Assembly: GCF_004366635.1 (NCBI RefSeq)
Contig: NZ_SORN01000002.1
Coordinates: 1-64,000, forward strand
DNA: 64,000 bases
Direction: 5' to 3'
DNA from: Roseinatronobacter bogoriensis DSM 18756
GTDB lineage: Bacteria > Pseudomonadota > Alphaproteobacteria > Rhodobacterales > Rhodobacteraceae
Shown: positions 1 to 8,185 of the stretch, piece after piece
How the letters are laid out: every line of letters starts with the position of its first letter
Numbering within the stretch: the stretch's first letter is position 1
Made by a program: the position numbers and the translations under genes
Notes under the pieces: model-generated
What the model saw: only the letters and a program-made list of their open reading frames with translations
Databases searched by the model: none
What the model was told of the DNA's origin: nothing

Positions 1-510
1 ACAGTTGTGACCGGCCGTGTGGAGCGTGGCGTGATCAATGTTGGCGACAGCATCGAGATCGTCGGTATCCGCGACACCAAGACCACGACCTGTACCGGTG
101 TGGAAATGTTCCGCAAGCTGCTGGATCGCGGGGAAGCAGGCGACAATATCGGCGCGCTGCTGCGTGGTATCGGCCGTGAGGATGTCGAGCGTGGTCAGGT
201 TCTGTGCAAGCCGAAATCGGTCACACCGCACACCAAGTTCGAAGCCGAAGCCTATATCCTGACCAAGGAAGAAGGCGGTCGTCACACACCGTTCTTTGCG
301 AATTACCGTCCGCAGTTCTACTTCCGCACAACGGATGTGACCGGCACAGTGAAACTGCCAGAAGGCACGGAAATGGTGATGCCCGGCGACAACCTGAAAT
401 TCGAGGTTGAGCTGATCGCACCCATCGCGATGGAAGAGAAGCTCCGCTTCGCCATCCGCGAAGGCGGCCGCACCGTCGGCGCTGGTGTTGTGTCGAAGAT
501 CATCGAATAA
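1..510 (+). CDS. tuf: Elongation factor Tu, 3' part (domains 2-3)
   Basis: The reading frame is open from base 1, so the 5' end of the gene lies outside the window. The visible 169 residues start at [12 protein letters not shown], the beginning of beta-barrel domain 2, and run through domain 3 ([29 protein letters not shown]) to the usual C-terminus. EF-Tu delivers aminoacyl-tRNA to the ribosomal A site in the cytoplasm; the GTPase domain is missing here only because of the window edge. A strong intrinsic terminator follows 28 bases after the stop. In related genomes tuf stands just before tRNA-Trp and secE; here two extra genes separate them. Confidence 0.98.
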   Translation, partial: TVVTGRVERGVINVGDSIEIVGIRDTKTTTCTGVEMFRKLLDRGEAGDNIGALLRGIGREDVERGQVLCKPKSVTPHTKFEAEAYILTKEEGGRHTPFFANYRPQFYFRTTDVTGTVKLPEGTEMVMPGDNLKFEVELIAPIAMEEKLRFAIREGGRTVGAGVVSKIIE

Positions 511-537
511 TCAAGCCTTTACGCCTTGAACTATCTA

Positions 538-568
538 GGGGCGTGCAGGCAGTGCACGCCCCTTTTCT
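538..568 (+). terminator. Intrinsic terminator after tuf
   Basis: A 9-bp perfect stem GGGGCGTGC / GCACGCCCC (538-546 with 554-562) with a 7-base loop is followed by TTTTCT. It sits directly before the next gene, whose first possible ATG (569) touches the T-tract; this favours the later start at 584. Confidence 0.85.
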
Positions 569-583
569 ATGTTCGAGGCCCTT

Positions 584-2455
584 ATGAATAATCTGTTTTC
601 GCGCTTTGAGTCGCAGATCGACGCCTATCCTGCGACCCCGCCGACACAACCCCCTGCCACGCTTTGGGGCTTTTCCATCCATTTTGCCCGTCCGCTCTTG
701 CCGTGGCTTCTGGCCATGTCGGGCCTTTCGGCTGTGTTTGCCATTATCGAGATCATTCTGATCGGGTATCTGGGCACGCTGGTGAACCGGATGACCGAAT
801 TGGGGCCAGAGGGGTTTCTGGAAGCCGAGTTTTCCCGGCTGATGGGCATGGCCGGGCTGCAACTGGTGGCCTTGCCGATCATTTCCGTGCTGGGTGCTCT
901 GGTCATGTATCAGGCGATCATGGGCAATTTTCCCCAGCGCATCCGCTGGCAGGCGCATCGCTGGCTGCTGGGCCAGTCGATGGGATATTTTCAGGATGAA
1001 TTCGCAGGCCGCATCGCCACGCGTCTGATGCAGACCGCACTTTCAGTGCGTGAAGTGGTGATGAAGCTGATGGATGTCGCAGTTTATATCTGCGCCTATT
1101 TCATCGGAACACTATGGCTGGCTGCAACGCAGGATGCGCGGCTTGCACTGCCTTTCGTGGCTTGGTCGGTGGCCTATGGTGCGCTGTTATGGGTGATTGT
1201 GCCGCGTTTGGGGCGCGTGTCGCAGCAACAGGCTGATGCGCGCGCGCAGATGACCGGGCGGATTGTTGACAGTTACACCAATATTGCCACCGTCAAACTG
1301 TTCAGCCATTCCGCCCGCGAAGAAGCCTATGCCCGCGAAGGGCTAGATGGGTTCTTGCAGACGGTCTACCGGCAAATGCGTCTGGTTGCCTTGCAGGATA
1401 TCGGGGTTAACCTGATCAATGCGGTGCTGACGGCTTCGGTTACAGGCCTGGGCCTGTGGCTGTGGTTGCAAGGGCGGATTGATCTGGGCGCGCTTGCGGT
1501 CGCTATTCCGCTGGCGCTGCGCCTTGGCAACATGTCGCATTGGATCATGTGGGAATTCGCGGCGCTGTTTGAAAATATCGGTACGGTCCGCGATGGGGTG
1601 TCGACCCTGTCCCTGCCGCGCCAGATAAACGATGCACCAGATGCCAAGCCGCTAACAGCCAGCAAGGGCGCGGTCGCGTTCCGCAATGTCACCTTCCGAT
1701 ATGACGGGGCCGCAACCAAAAAGCCTGCGGTGCTGGATGCGCTGTCCTTGAGCATTGCGCCGGGGGAAAAGGTCGGACTGGTGGGGCGCTCGGGTGCAGG
1801 GAAATCGACGCTGGTGAATCTGCTGTTGCGGTTCTACGAAGTGAATGGCGGCCAGATCGAGATTGATGGCCAGAACATTGCGGATGTCACGCAGGAAAGC
1901 CTGCGCGCGGCCATCGGTGTTGTGACCCAGGACACAGCGCTGTTGCACCGTTCTGTGCGCGACAATATCGCTTATGGCCGACCAGAGGCGCGCGAGGATG
2001 AAATCTGGGCCGCCGCCGATCTAGCCGAGGCGCGCAGCTTCATTGAGGATCTTGCCGATGCGCAAGGCAGGCGAGGGCTGGATGCGCATGTTGGCGAACG
2101 GGGCGTGAAACTTTCGGGCGGACAGCGCCAGCGCATCGCAATCGCGCGTGCCGCGCTGAAAGATGCACCGATCCTGATCCTGGATGAAGCCACCTCTGCA
2201 CTCGACAGTGAGGTAGAGGCCGCGATTCAGGTGCAACTGACGCGACTGATGCAGGGCAAGACCGTTATCGCCATTGCGCATCGCCTGTCGACCATTGCTG
2301 CAATGGACCGGTTGATCGTCATGGATCAGGGCCGGATCATAGAGCAGGGGCGGCATGAGGAGTTGCTTGCGCAAGACGGGCTTTATGCACGCCTTTGGGC
2401 GCGTCAGTCAGGGGGCTTCCTGATCGAGGATGAAGACGCAGGCACCGCGCCGTAG
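584..2455 (+). CDS. ABC transporter, fused membrane and ATPase domains (exporter type)
   Basis: 623 residues with the exporter half-transporter layout: an N-terminal transmembrane domain of about six helices (residues ~35-320), then a nucleotide-binding domain. The latter has Walker A GRSGAGKST (~400), signature LSGGQRQRIAIARA (~509), Walker B ILILDEATSALD (~529) and the switch histidine in AIAHRLSTIA. Such proteins dimerise and export lipids, peptides or drugs; the substrate cannot be told from sequence. ATG 584 is preferred over ATG 569 because GAGG at 575-578 is well spaced to 584 and 569 abuts the tuf terminator. It stands alone between terminators. MsbA, multidrug or peptide-exporter subfamilies are all possible. 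Confidence 0.9.
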   Translation: MNNLFSRFESQIDAYPATPPTQPPATLWGFSIHFARPLLPWLLAMSGLSAVFAIIEIILIGYLGTLVNRMTELGPEGFLEAEFSRLMGMAGLQLVALPIISVLGALVMYQAIMGNFPQRIRWQAHRWLLGQSMGYFQDEFAGRIATRLMQTALSVREVVMKLMDVAVYICAYFIGTLWLAATQDARLALPFVAWSVAYGALLWVIVPRLGRVSQQQADARAQMTGRIVDSYTNIATVKLFSHSAREEAYAREGLDGFLQTVYRQMRLVALQDIGVNLINAVLTASVTGLGLWLWLQGRIDLGALAVAIPLALRLGNMSHWIMWEFAALFENIGTVRDGVSTLSLPRQINDAPDAKPLTASKGAVAFRNVTFRYDGAATKKPAVLDALSLSIAPGEKVGLVGRSGAGKSTLVNLLLRFYEVNGGQIEIDGQNIADVTQESLRAAIGVVTQDTALLHRSVRDNIAYGRPEAREDEIWAAADLAEARSFIEDLADAQGRRGLDAHVGERGVKLSGGQRQRIAIARAALKDAPILILDEATSALDSEVEAAIQVQLTRLMQGKTVIAIAHRLSTIAAMDRLIVMDQGRIIEQGRHEELLAQDGLYARLWARQSGGFLIEDEDAGTAP

Positions 2456-2467
2456 CCCCCGAGCATT

Positions 2468-2495
2468 CGCGCAGCAGTGATGCTGCGCGATTTCT
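2468..2495 (+). terminator. Probable intrinsic terminator after the ABC exporter
   Basis: A 9-bp perfect stem CGCGCAGCA / TGCTGCGCG with a GTGA loop is followed by ATTTCTTG. The T-tract is short and interrupted, so termination may be partial. Confidence 0.55.
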
Positions 2496-2635
2496 TGCTA
2501 CAAATTGTATCTCATGCGTTTCACGGTCGCGAGAGGGATTGCGCGCGGTTTGTATCGGCAGGATATAGGCGCGGTTGACCTGTTTGCGTTCTGTGTGGGC
2601 GCTTGCCACTCTCTTCAAATCCCTACGGAGCAAGA

Positions 2636-3301
2636 ATGCCACCGATCTTTCCATCCCCCAAAATATCCTATCCGATCATTCTGGAGGATGGCACCACGCA
2701 TCCGGACACTGTTTTCCTAAGCGCGGTGATCGACCATCCGCGCTGGCAGGTCGGGGACTACACTTATGCAAGTTCGGAATCGGCACCATCAGATTGGGCC
2801 AGATATCTGGCACCCTATCTGTTCACCTTCGCACCAGAACGCCTGATCATCGGGAAATTCTGCCAGATTGCAGATAGTGTCCGGTTTATCACCGCCTCTG
2901 CAAATCATCGGTATGACGGGTTTTCCAGTTATCCTTTCGCCATCTTCCACCGCAGTTTCGAGGGTGACAGTTCGATGCCGGGAACTGGCCCTGACACGAT
3001 TATCGGAAATGATGTCTGGATAGGGCAGGGCGCGCGTATTCTTCCGGGTGCGCAGATCGGCGATGGTGTTATCGTCGGTGCAGGGGCTGTGGTGCGGGGA
3101 ACGGTTGCGCCCTATCAGGTTATAGCGGGCAATCCGGCAAAGCCAGTGCGCGCGCGATTTACGCCGGATGTGGTGGCGCAGTTGCTATCGATTCGCTGGT
3201 GGGACTGGCCGATCGAGCATATCATGCGTCATCAGGCTGCAATTTGTGGGGCAGATATCGAATTGCTTTCAGCAGCGGCCGAAGAGATAGCAGTACAATA
3301 G
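2636..3301 (+). CDS. CatB/Vat-type hexapeptide O-acetyltransferase
   Basis: 221 residues. The C-terminal half carries left-handed beta-helix repeats (TIIGNDVWIGQGARILPGA, IGDGVIVGAGAVV) and the closing motif VIAGNPAKPVRARF. The sequence ASANHRYDGFSSYPF contains the histidine that is the catalytic base in xenobiotic acetyltransferases (Vat, CatB). The likely reaction is transfer of acetyl from acetyl-CoA to a hydroxyl group. Family members range from streptogramin or chloramphenicol resistance enzymes to sugar acetyltransferases, so a resistance role should not be assumed. ATG 2636 is chosen because ACGGAG lies five bases upstream. Confidence 0.88.
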   Translation: MPPIFPSPKISYPIILEDGTTHPDTVFLSAVIDHPRWQVGDYTYASSESAPSDWARYLAPYLFTFAPERLIIGKFCQIADSVRFITASANHRYDGFSSYPFAIFHRSFEGDSSMPGTGPDTIIGNDVWIGQGARILPGAQIGDGVIVGAGAVVRGTVAPYQVIAGNPAKPVRARFTPDVVAQLLSIRWWDWPIEHIMRHQAAICGADIELLSAAAEEIAVQ

Positions 3302-3357
3302 AGGCGATTTCCCTCTTGATCTTGGGCAGGCGCTGACATAACCCTGCGCCACGGACT

Positions 3358-3433
3358 AGGGGTATAGCTCAGTTGGTAGAGCATCGGTCTCCAAAACCGA
3401 GGGTCGTGGGTTCGAGTCCCTCTGCCCCTGCCA
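3358..3433 (+). tRNA. trnW: tRNA-Trp (anticodon CCA)
   Basis: A 76-base cloverleaf with encoded CCA. The acceptor stem AGGGGTA pairs with TGCCCCT (one T-G wobble), the D-arm contains AGCTCAGTTGGTAGAGC, the anticodon stem is TCGGT/ACCGA around loop CTCCAAA, and the T-arm contains GGTTCGAGTCC. Anticodon CCA reads the single tryptophan codon. A tRNA-Trp just upstream of secE-nusG is the common arrangement in alphaproteobacteria. Confidence 0.97.
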
Positions 3434-3447
3434 GTCCGGCGGCGGTC

Positions 3448-4329
3448 ATGCTTCATGTCGGGGCACATAAGACCGCCAGCACGCACCTTCAGAAAACACT
3501 GTTCTTGAACCGCGACATTCTTGCCGATCAGGGGTGCGTATATCTGGGGCCTGACCGTTTGCGGCGCGACCTAAAGATACCGGGCCTGCACCGTCGCCCC
3601 AAGGCAATAGCCACCAGAATCAAACCATTGCTGGAGGTGGTTCAGGCCGAACAGGCCGCAGGGCGCAGGCTGCTTCTGTCTGATGAAAACATCATGGGCG
3701 GTGGCCCCAAGCCCCCTGCCTTGGCGCAGGGCGAAATCCTCTATCCCAAGCTACAAAGCCAGATAACTGTTCTGCTTGATGCATTGGAATTGCGTGACGT
3801 GACTGTTTGCCTTGCCCTGCGCAATCCGCTTGATTTGCTTGTATCGGCATGGGGGCACCAGTTCCGGCGCGGCGATTTGCAGGGATTCGATCATTTTTGT
3901 GCTGACGTGGCCCCATTGGCGCTGCGCTGGTCAGAGGTTGTCTTGCGCGTGCTGTCATGTGGGGGCGTCAAAAATGTACTGGTTTGGCGGCATGAAGACT
4001 ATGCCAGATTGCTTAATCCGTTGCTGATTGCCCTAAGTGGATGCAGGCCAGACACGGCCCTCAGGCACCCCGAACGTGACGGGGGCAGCGCCTTTCTGAT
4101 TGGCCCGTCTGCGCGCGCGCTACAGCTTGTCCCCGAACTGATCGCCGACACGTCCGGCTTGGATGCGAAGGTGGCTTTGCGCCGCGCAATGCGTCGGTTC
4201 CCGAAATCGCACGATCATCCGGCCCCACAACCGTTTCGCGCAGATCAGGTCGCACAGGCAAAGGCGCAGTATCTGGCGGATTGGGACAAGCTGGCGGGCA
4301 TGACAGGTGTGGCCTGCCTGACACCCTGA
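3448..4329 (+). CDS. Sulfotransferase-like P-loop protein
   Basis: 293 residues beginning MLHVGAHKTASTHLQ. This resembles the 5'-phosphosulfate-binding loop of PAPS-dependent sulfotransferases (compare HIGLHKTGTT in the family). A second feature, VCLALRNPLDLLVSAWGHQFR, fits the R...S region that binds the 3'-phosphate of PAPS. If active it would move sulfate from PAPS to an unknown acceptor, perhaps a glycan; conservation after residue ~170 is too weak to say more. The frame stays open upstream through the tRNA, but the start must lie after it, and ATG 3448 is the first. The gene sits between tRNA-Trp and secE, which normally adjoin, so it looks like an accessory insertion. Confidence 0.65.
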   Translation: MLHVGAHKTASTHLQKTLFLNRDILADQGCVYLGPDRLRRDLKIPGLHRRPKAIATRIKPLLEVVQAEQAAGRRLLLSDENIMGGGPKPPALAQGEILYPKLQSQITVLLDALELRDVTVCLALRNPLDLLVSAWGHQFRRGDLQGFDHFCADVAPLALRWSEVVLRVLSCGGVKNVLVWRHEDYARLLNPLLIALSGCRPDTALRHPERDGGSAFLIGPSARALQLVPELIADTSGLDAKVALRRAMRRFPKSHDHPAPQPFRADQVAQAKAQYLADWDKLAGMTGVACLTP

Positions 4330-4418
4330 GATCGGCACAATGCTGCCGTTATGCCGAAAGCGCCTTGAAACCCCGCGACCTCCTGCGTATGTCCGGCGCA
4401 AGCAAAAGGAATTCTCGC

Positions 4419-4616
4419 ATGGCCAAGACCAACCCTTTCCAGTTCATGCAGCAGGTGCGCGCCGAGACCGCCAAGGTTACCTGGCCCACACGGCGCGAGG
4501 TGCTGGTGACAACCGTGATGGTGTTCATCATGGCGGCACTGACGGCTGTTTTCTTCTTTCTTGTGGACCTCCTCATCCGCACTGGACTTGCCGGACTTCT
4601 GGGAATGTTCAATTAG
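4419..4616 (+). CDS. secE: Preprotein translocase subunit SecE
   Basis: 65 residues: a short amphipathic N-terminus with the family signature ETAKVTWPTRREV, then one transmembrane helix (residues ~30-55). This is the single-helix form typical of alphaproteobacteria. SecE clamps SecY in the inner-membrane export channel. ATG 4419 has AAAGGA eight bases upstream and encodes MAKTNPFQF. nusG follows after a hairpin. Confidence 0.96.
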   Translation: MAKTNPFQFMQQVRAETAKVTWPTRREVLVTTVMVFIMAALTAVFFFLVDLLIRTGLAGLLGMFN

Positions 4617-4677
4617 AGCGCGGCAAAGCGCAGGCGGGGCTTGAAAACTCCGTTCGCTGCCTGTAATGCACGCTCAA

Positions 4678-4709
4678 AGCGCACCGGGTCGGTGCGCTGT
4701 TTGTTTTGA
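4678..4709 (+). terminator. Terminator-like hairpin between secE and nusG
   Basis: A 9-bp perfect stem AGCGCACCG / CGGTGCGCT (4678-4686 with 4690-4698), a GGT loop, then GTTTGTTTTG. It has the form of an intrinsic terminator but lies between two genes usually co-transcribed, so it may attenuate rather than end transcription, with a nusG promoter nearby. Confidence 0.65.
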
Positions 4710-4796
4710 ACTTCTGACAGGCAATGCAGCCAACAGATGGCAAACCCTGTCAGGCCGGTGCGTCCCGCATCGGAGAAGAGCAGAAAGATGGAAAAC

Positions 4797-5330
4797 ATGG
4801 CCAAACGCTGGTATTCGGTAAGCGTTCTGTCGAATTTCGAAAAGAAAGTGGCCGAGGCCATTCGCACCGCTGTGTCAGAGGGCGGTCTGGAAGATCAGAT
4901 CGAAGAAGTTCTGGTGCCCACGGAAGAAGTGATCGAAGTGCGTCGCGGCAAGAAAGTCACGTCCGAGCGCAGGTTCATGCCCGGCTATGTTCTTGTGCGC
5001 ATGGAAATGAGCGCGAAAGCCTATCACCTGATCAATTCCATCAACCGCGTCACAGGCTTTCTGGGAACGCAGGGCAAGCCGATGCCGATGCGCGATGAGG
5101 AAGTGAACTTGATTCTGAATCGCGTGCAGGAAGGCGAAGAAGCCCCGCGCACGCTGATCCATTTCGAGGTGGGTGAGCAGGTCAAGGTCAATGACGGACC
5201 TTTCGAAGGGTTCTCTGGTCTGGTCGAGGAAGTGGACGAACCGGGCAACCGCCTGAAGGTGATGGTATCTATTTTTGGCCGGGCAACCCCGGTCGATCTG
5301 GAATTCACACAGGTGTCGAAAGACAGCTGA
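4797..5330 (+). CDS. nusG: Transcription termination/antitermination factor NusG
   Basis: 177 residues. The N-terminal NGN domain (KRWYSVSVLSNFEKKVAEAI, then RRFMPGYVLVRMEM) is followed by a C-terminal KOW domain (VKVNDGPFEGFSGLVEEVD). NusG binds RNA polymerase, suppresses pausing and links it to Rho or ribosomal S10. The family-conserved start is MAKRWYS at 4797. An in-frame ATG at 4788 has a better-spaced purine-rich stretch (GAGAAGAG) and cannot be excluded; it would add three residues. Confidence 0.96.
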   Translation: MAKRWYSVSVLSNFEKKVAEAIRTAVSEGGLEDQIEEVLVPTEEVIEVRRGKKVTSERRFMPGYVLVRMEMSAKAYHLINSINRVTGFLGTQGKPMPMRDEEVNLILNRVQEGEEAPRTLIHFEVGEQVKVNDGPFEGFSGLVEEVDEPGNRLKVMVSIFGRATPVDLEFTQVSKDS

Positions 5331-5446
5331 TGTGATGCGCGTGGGAGGCAGGCCGGGCGCGCCCGGAATCTGCCTGACCACTAAACCGCAAACAGCCCCT
5401 TGCACGCGTGCAATCCAGGGGTGAGGTGAAAAAAAGGAGAGGCCAG

Positions 5447-5899
5447 ATGGCCAAGAAAGTAGTTGGGCAGCTCAAGCTGCAAATTCCGGCGGGCAAAGCA
5501 AACCCGTCGCCGCCCGTTGGTCCCGCATTGGGTCAGCGCGGCATCAATATCATGATGTTCACCAAGGAATTCAACGCCCGCACAGCCGAGCTTGAACCCG
5601 GTGCACCGATCCCCACAGTGATCACCTATTATCAGGACAAGTCCTTCACGATGGACCTGAAGACGCCGCCTGCGTCATGGTACCTCAAGCGTGCGGCTGG
5701 CCTGAAGCCTGTCGGCAAGCGCAACCGCGCACGCGGTTCTGAAGCGCCGGGCCGCAGCACCGCCGGCACAGTGACCACCAAGCAGGTCCGCGAAATCGCA
5801 GAGGCGAAGATGAAAGACCTCAATGCAAACACTGTCGAGGCGGCCATGCAGATCATTGCAGGCTCTGCCAAGTCGATCGGTATCGAGGTGAAAGGGTAA
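5447..5899 (+). CDS. rplK: 50S ribosomal protein L11
   Basis: 150 residues, starting [18 protein letters not shown] and carrying [19 protein letters not shown], the L11 signature. L11 forms the GTPase-associated stalk base with 23S rRNA and, in other bacteria, is needed for RelA activation. An excellent ribosome-binding site AAGGAGAGG stands just before ATG 5447. rplA follows after four bases, the usual L11-L1 operon. Confidence 0.98.
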   Translation: MAKKVVGQLKLQIPAGKANPSPPVGPALGQRGINIMMFTKEFNARTAELEPGAPIPTVITYYQDKSFTMDLKTPPASWYLKRAAGLKPVGKRNRARGSEAPGRSTAGTVTTKQVREIAEAKMKDLNANTVEAAMQIIAGSAKSIGIEVKG

Positions 5900-5903
5900 G
5901 CTT

Positions 5904-6602
5904 ATGGCTAAAGTTGGAAAACGTGTGAAAGCTGCCCGCGAAGCCTTTGTCGGAAAGCAGAACCTGACAGTCGAAGAAGCTGTGGAACTGGTGAAAGCCA
6001 ATGCAACGGCAAATTTCGACGAAACAGTCGAAATTGCGATGAAACTTGGCGTTGATCCGCGCCACGCAGACCAGATGGTGCGCGGTGTGGTCAACCTGCC
6101 CAACGGCACCGGCAAGACCGTGCGCGTTGCGGTCTTTGCCCGTGGCCCCAAGGCTGATGAAGCAACAGCCGCAGGTGCCGATATTGTGGGTGCCGAGGAC
6201 CTGATGGAAACCATCCAGTCCGGCAAGATCGAATTTGATCGCTGCATCGCAACACCGGACATGATGCCAATCGTCGGGCGTCTGGGCAAGATCCTTGGCC
6301 CACGCAACCTGATGCCGAACCCCAAGATCGGCACAGTGACGATGGATGTGGCCGAAGCGGTGAAAAGCGCCAAAGGCGGTCAGGTCCAGTTCAAGGCCGA
6401 AAAGGCCGGGATCGTGCATGCAGGTATCGGCAAGGTATCGTTTGACTCGGCCAAGCTGGCGGAAAACCTGCGCGCTTTTGTCGATGCTGTTGCCAAGGCC
6501 AAGCCGACAGGTGCCAAGGGTGCCTATATGAAGGGTGTTTCTGTCAGCTCTTCCATGGGGCCAGGCGTCACGGTTGACGTGACCAGCGCCACGCAGGGCT
6601 AA
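5904..6602 (+). CDS. rplA: 50S ribosomal protein L1
   Basis: 232 residues with the L1 pattern: [20 protein letters not shown] near the start and [16 protein letters not shown] at about 130-145. L1 shapes the mobile stalk at the E site and, in characterised bacteria, represses its own rplKA mRNA; an L1-binding leader was not identified here. A strong terminator ends the operon. Confidence 0.98.
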   Translation: MAKVGKRVKAAREAFVGKQNLTVEEAVELVKANATANFDETVEIAMKLGVDPRHADQMVRGVVNLPNGTGKTVRVAVFARGPKADEATAAGADIVGAEDLMETIQSGKIEFDRCIATPDMMPIVGRLGKILGPRNLMPNPKIGTVTMDVAEAVKSAKGGQVQFKAEKAGIVHAGIGKVSFDSAKLAENLRAFVDAVAKAKPTGAKGAYMKGVSVSSSMGPGVTVDVTSATQG

Positions 6603-6620
6603 GGCCTATTGTTATACGGA

Positions 6621-6652
6621 AAAAAGGGCGGCATGTGCCGCCCTTTTTTTTT
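6621..6652 (+). terminator. Intrinsic terminator after rplA
   Basis: Stem GGGCGGC / GCCGCCC with a four-base loop, flanked by an A-tract on the left and eight Ts on the right. The A and T tracts make it symmetrical, so it could also act on transcripts arriving from the convergent moaE side. Confidence 0.92.
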
Positions 6653-6707
6653 GTTTCTTGATCTTAGGGGCTTTGCCCCTCTTGGGCCAGAGGCCCAATT
6701 CACCCCA

Positions 6708-6729
6708 GAGTATTTTCAGCAAGAAAATG
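6708..6729 (+). repeat. Short interspersed motif, copy 1 (GAGTATTT...AAGAAAAT)
   Basis: A 22-base AT-rich motif preceded by GC-rich hairpins (AGGGG-ctttg-CCCCT at 6666-6680, then GGGCC-aga-GGCCC). Near-identical motifs occur at 38849 and 47874 in the same orientation. This copy directly abuts the moaE stop. Confidence 0.6.
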
Positions 6730-7173
6730 TTACCAACGCTTCAAGGCGTCTTCATCTGTGTCTTTGGCAGCCACCCATTCGGCCCCGGAATGCGTGATTT
6801 CCTTTTTCCAGAAGGGCGCGCGGGATTTAAGATAATCCATCAGGAAATCGGCTGCGGCAAAGGCGTCGCTGCGATGACGCGATGCGGTTGCGACCATCAT
6901 GATCTGTTCACCCGGTCGCAATGGCCCGTAACGGTGAATAATCAGGCACTGGTTCAACGACCAGCGCCGGGCCGCCTCCGCTGCGATCTTGCCAAGCGCG
7001 CGCTCGGTCATGCCGGGATAATGCTCGATAGTCATCGAGGTGAGGCTTCTATCGTCATGGTCGCGCACAATGCCACAAAAGCTGACGATTGCCCCGGAAT
7101 TGCCAGAGCGCTGCGCGAATTCCGCGCATTCCTGCCCATAGTCAAAAGGCGCGCTTTGAACCCGGATATCCAT
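6730..7173 (-). CDS. moaE: Molybdopterin synthase catalytic subunit MoaE
   Basis: 147 residues. Family motifs include CGIVRDHDD near residue 37, TIEHYPGMTE, the RYGPLRPGEQIMMV segment and YLKSRAPFWKKE, which carries the active-site lysines. MoaE with MoaD inserts two sulfurs into cyclic pyranopterin to make molybdopterin. The start at 7173 (MDIRVQSAPF) lies two bases after the moaD stop. Molybdenum cofactor is needed by MsrP and by the hydroxylase at 58.4-61.1 kb, both in this window. Confidence 0.95.
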   Translation of the reverse strand: MDIRVQSAPFDYGQECAEFAQRSGNSGAIVSFCGIVRDHDDRSLTSMTIEHYPGMTERALGKIAAEAARRWSLNQCLIIHRYGPLRPGEQIMMVATASRHRSDAFAAADFLMDYLKSRAPFWKKEITHSGAEWVAAKDTDEDALKRW

Positions 7174-7175
7174 GC

Positions 7176-7427
7176 TTAGCCACCCGTCATCGGCGGGAAT
7201 AGGGCCACTTCGCGCGCACCCGCAAGGGGGCTGTCGAAATCTGCCAAGTCCTGATCTATGGCCACGCGCAGTGCCGACAGGTCCGAAAACGCCAGCGCAT
7301 AGCGGTCTTCGCGCGCGCAAAGCTCTCGCAGCAGTTCGGCAACCGTCGCTGCCTGAGTTTCAACCGTTTCTCGCGGCACGCCGATCCGTTCGCGCACCCA
7401 GGCGAAATACAGGATTTCGAGGGTCAT
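7176..7427 (-). CDS. moaD: Molybdopterin synthase sulfur carrier subunit MoaD
   Basis: 83 residues, ubiquitin-like. It ends in the diglycine (PPMTGG) that is adenylated and thiocarboxylated by MoeB-type enzymes before sulfur transfer. Its start codon overlaps the pgsA stop by four bases (ATGA), and moaE follows two bases later, so pgsA-moaD-moaE is a coupled operon. Confidence 0.95.
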   Translation of the reverse strand: MTLEILYFAWVRERIGVPRETVETQAATVAELLRELCAREDRYALAFSDLSALRVAIDQDLADFDSPLAGAREVALFPPMTGG

Positions 7428-8131
7428 GTGTTTTCGTCCTTCAGATAGGGCTGGGCCTTGCGGAAATAGTCCCAGCCAGTCACCAGCGTCAGTATGGCGG
7501 CGACCCAGATCAGGGTCAGGCCAAGGTTCCAGACCGTGCTGCCGCCATATTGGGCCAGTTCCACAACATTCACGTCTTGTGTGCCAATATCACTGAGAGT
7601 TGCGATCAGCGCGGCATGACTGCGCAGGGCGCTTGCCTCGCGCACATATTCCAGCCCCATTGCCAGAAACAGCACCGCAATCGCTGTCATCTGGGCCGTG
7701 GTCTTCCATTTTGCAAGTTGGGTGACCTTGAGCAAGCCTGCCTTGTCGCCAAGAAACTCGCGCAGTCCCGAGACAAAGACCTCACGAAACAGGATCGCGG
7801 TGGCCGGCAGGATCAGCCAGGGGTCCATACCGGAATAACCTGTGATCACCAGCAGCGCGATCACGACCATTGCCTTGTCTGCGATCGGGTCCAGCATGGC
7901 GCCCAAGCGGCTTTCCTGCTTCCATGCGCGCGCCAGATAGCCGTCAAAGAAATCCGTAATTGCTGCCAGCGCAAACAGCACCAGAGCAAACCAGTCTGCC
8001 CAGGGGCGATGAAAATACAAAAACATGACCGCCACACCGGGTGCGGCAAGCAGGCGCAAGACAGTCAGGATGTTGGGCAGGGTCCATCGCACTGTGCCGG
8101 GTCCGTTTCGATGTATCATATTGGGCTTCAT
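7424..8131 (-). CDS. pgsA: CDP-diacylglycerol-glycerol-3-phosphate 3-phosphatidyltransferase
   Basis: 235 residues, several transmembrane helices. It has the CDP-alcohol phosphatidyltransferase signature DG-x2-AR-x8-G-x3-D-x3-D, here DGYLAR...GAMLDPIAD around residue 80, with all acidic metal ligands present. It makes phosphatidylglycerophosphate, the first committed step to phosphatidylglycerol and cardiolipin, in the inner membrane. The length is slightly above the usual ~190-220. The start at 8131 has only a weak AGGA upstream; Met5 (8119) is an alternative. It leads the moaDE operon. Confidence 0.9.
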   Translation of the reverse strand: MKPNMIHRNGPGTVRWTLPNILTVLRLLAAPGVAVMFLYFHRPWADWFALVLFALAAITDFFDGYLARAWKQESRLGAMLDPIADKAMVVIALLVITGYSGMDPWLILPATAILFREVFVSGLREFLGDKAGLLKVTQLAKWKTTAQMTAIAVLFLAMGLEYVREASALRSHAALIATLSDIGTQDVNVVELAQYGGSTVWNLGLTLIWVAAILTLVTGWDYFRKAQPYLKDENT

Positions 8132-8185
8132 TTCGGTTGTATCCTGAAAGCGCTGGTGTCGGAATGCAAGTGCTGTTGCGCAAGC

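Noticed and set aside
2636..3301. Antibiotic resistance (Vat/CatB) gene
   Set aside because: The fold and catalytic histidine match the wide hexapeptide acetyltransferase family, most of which is not linked to resistance; there is no resistance context.
3434..4418. Genomic island integrated at tRNA-Trp
   Set aside because: No integrase and no second copy of the tRNA 3' end was found; only a single accessory gene is present.
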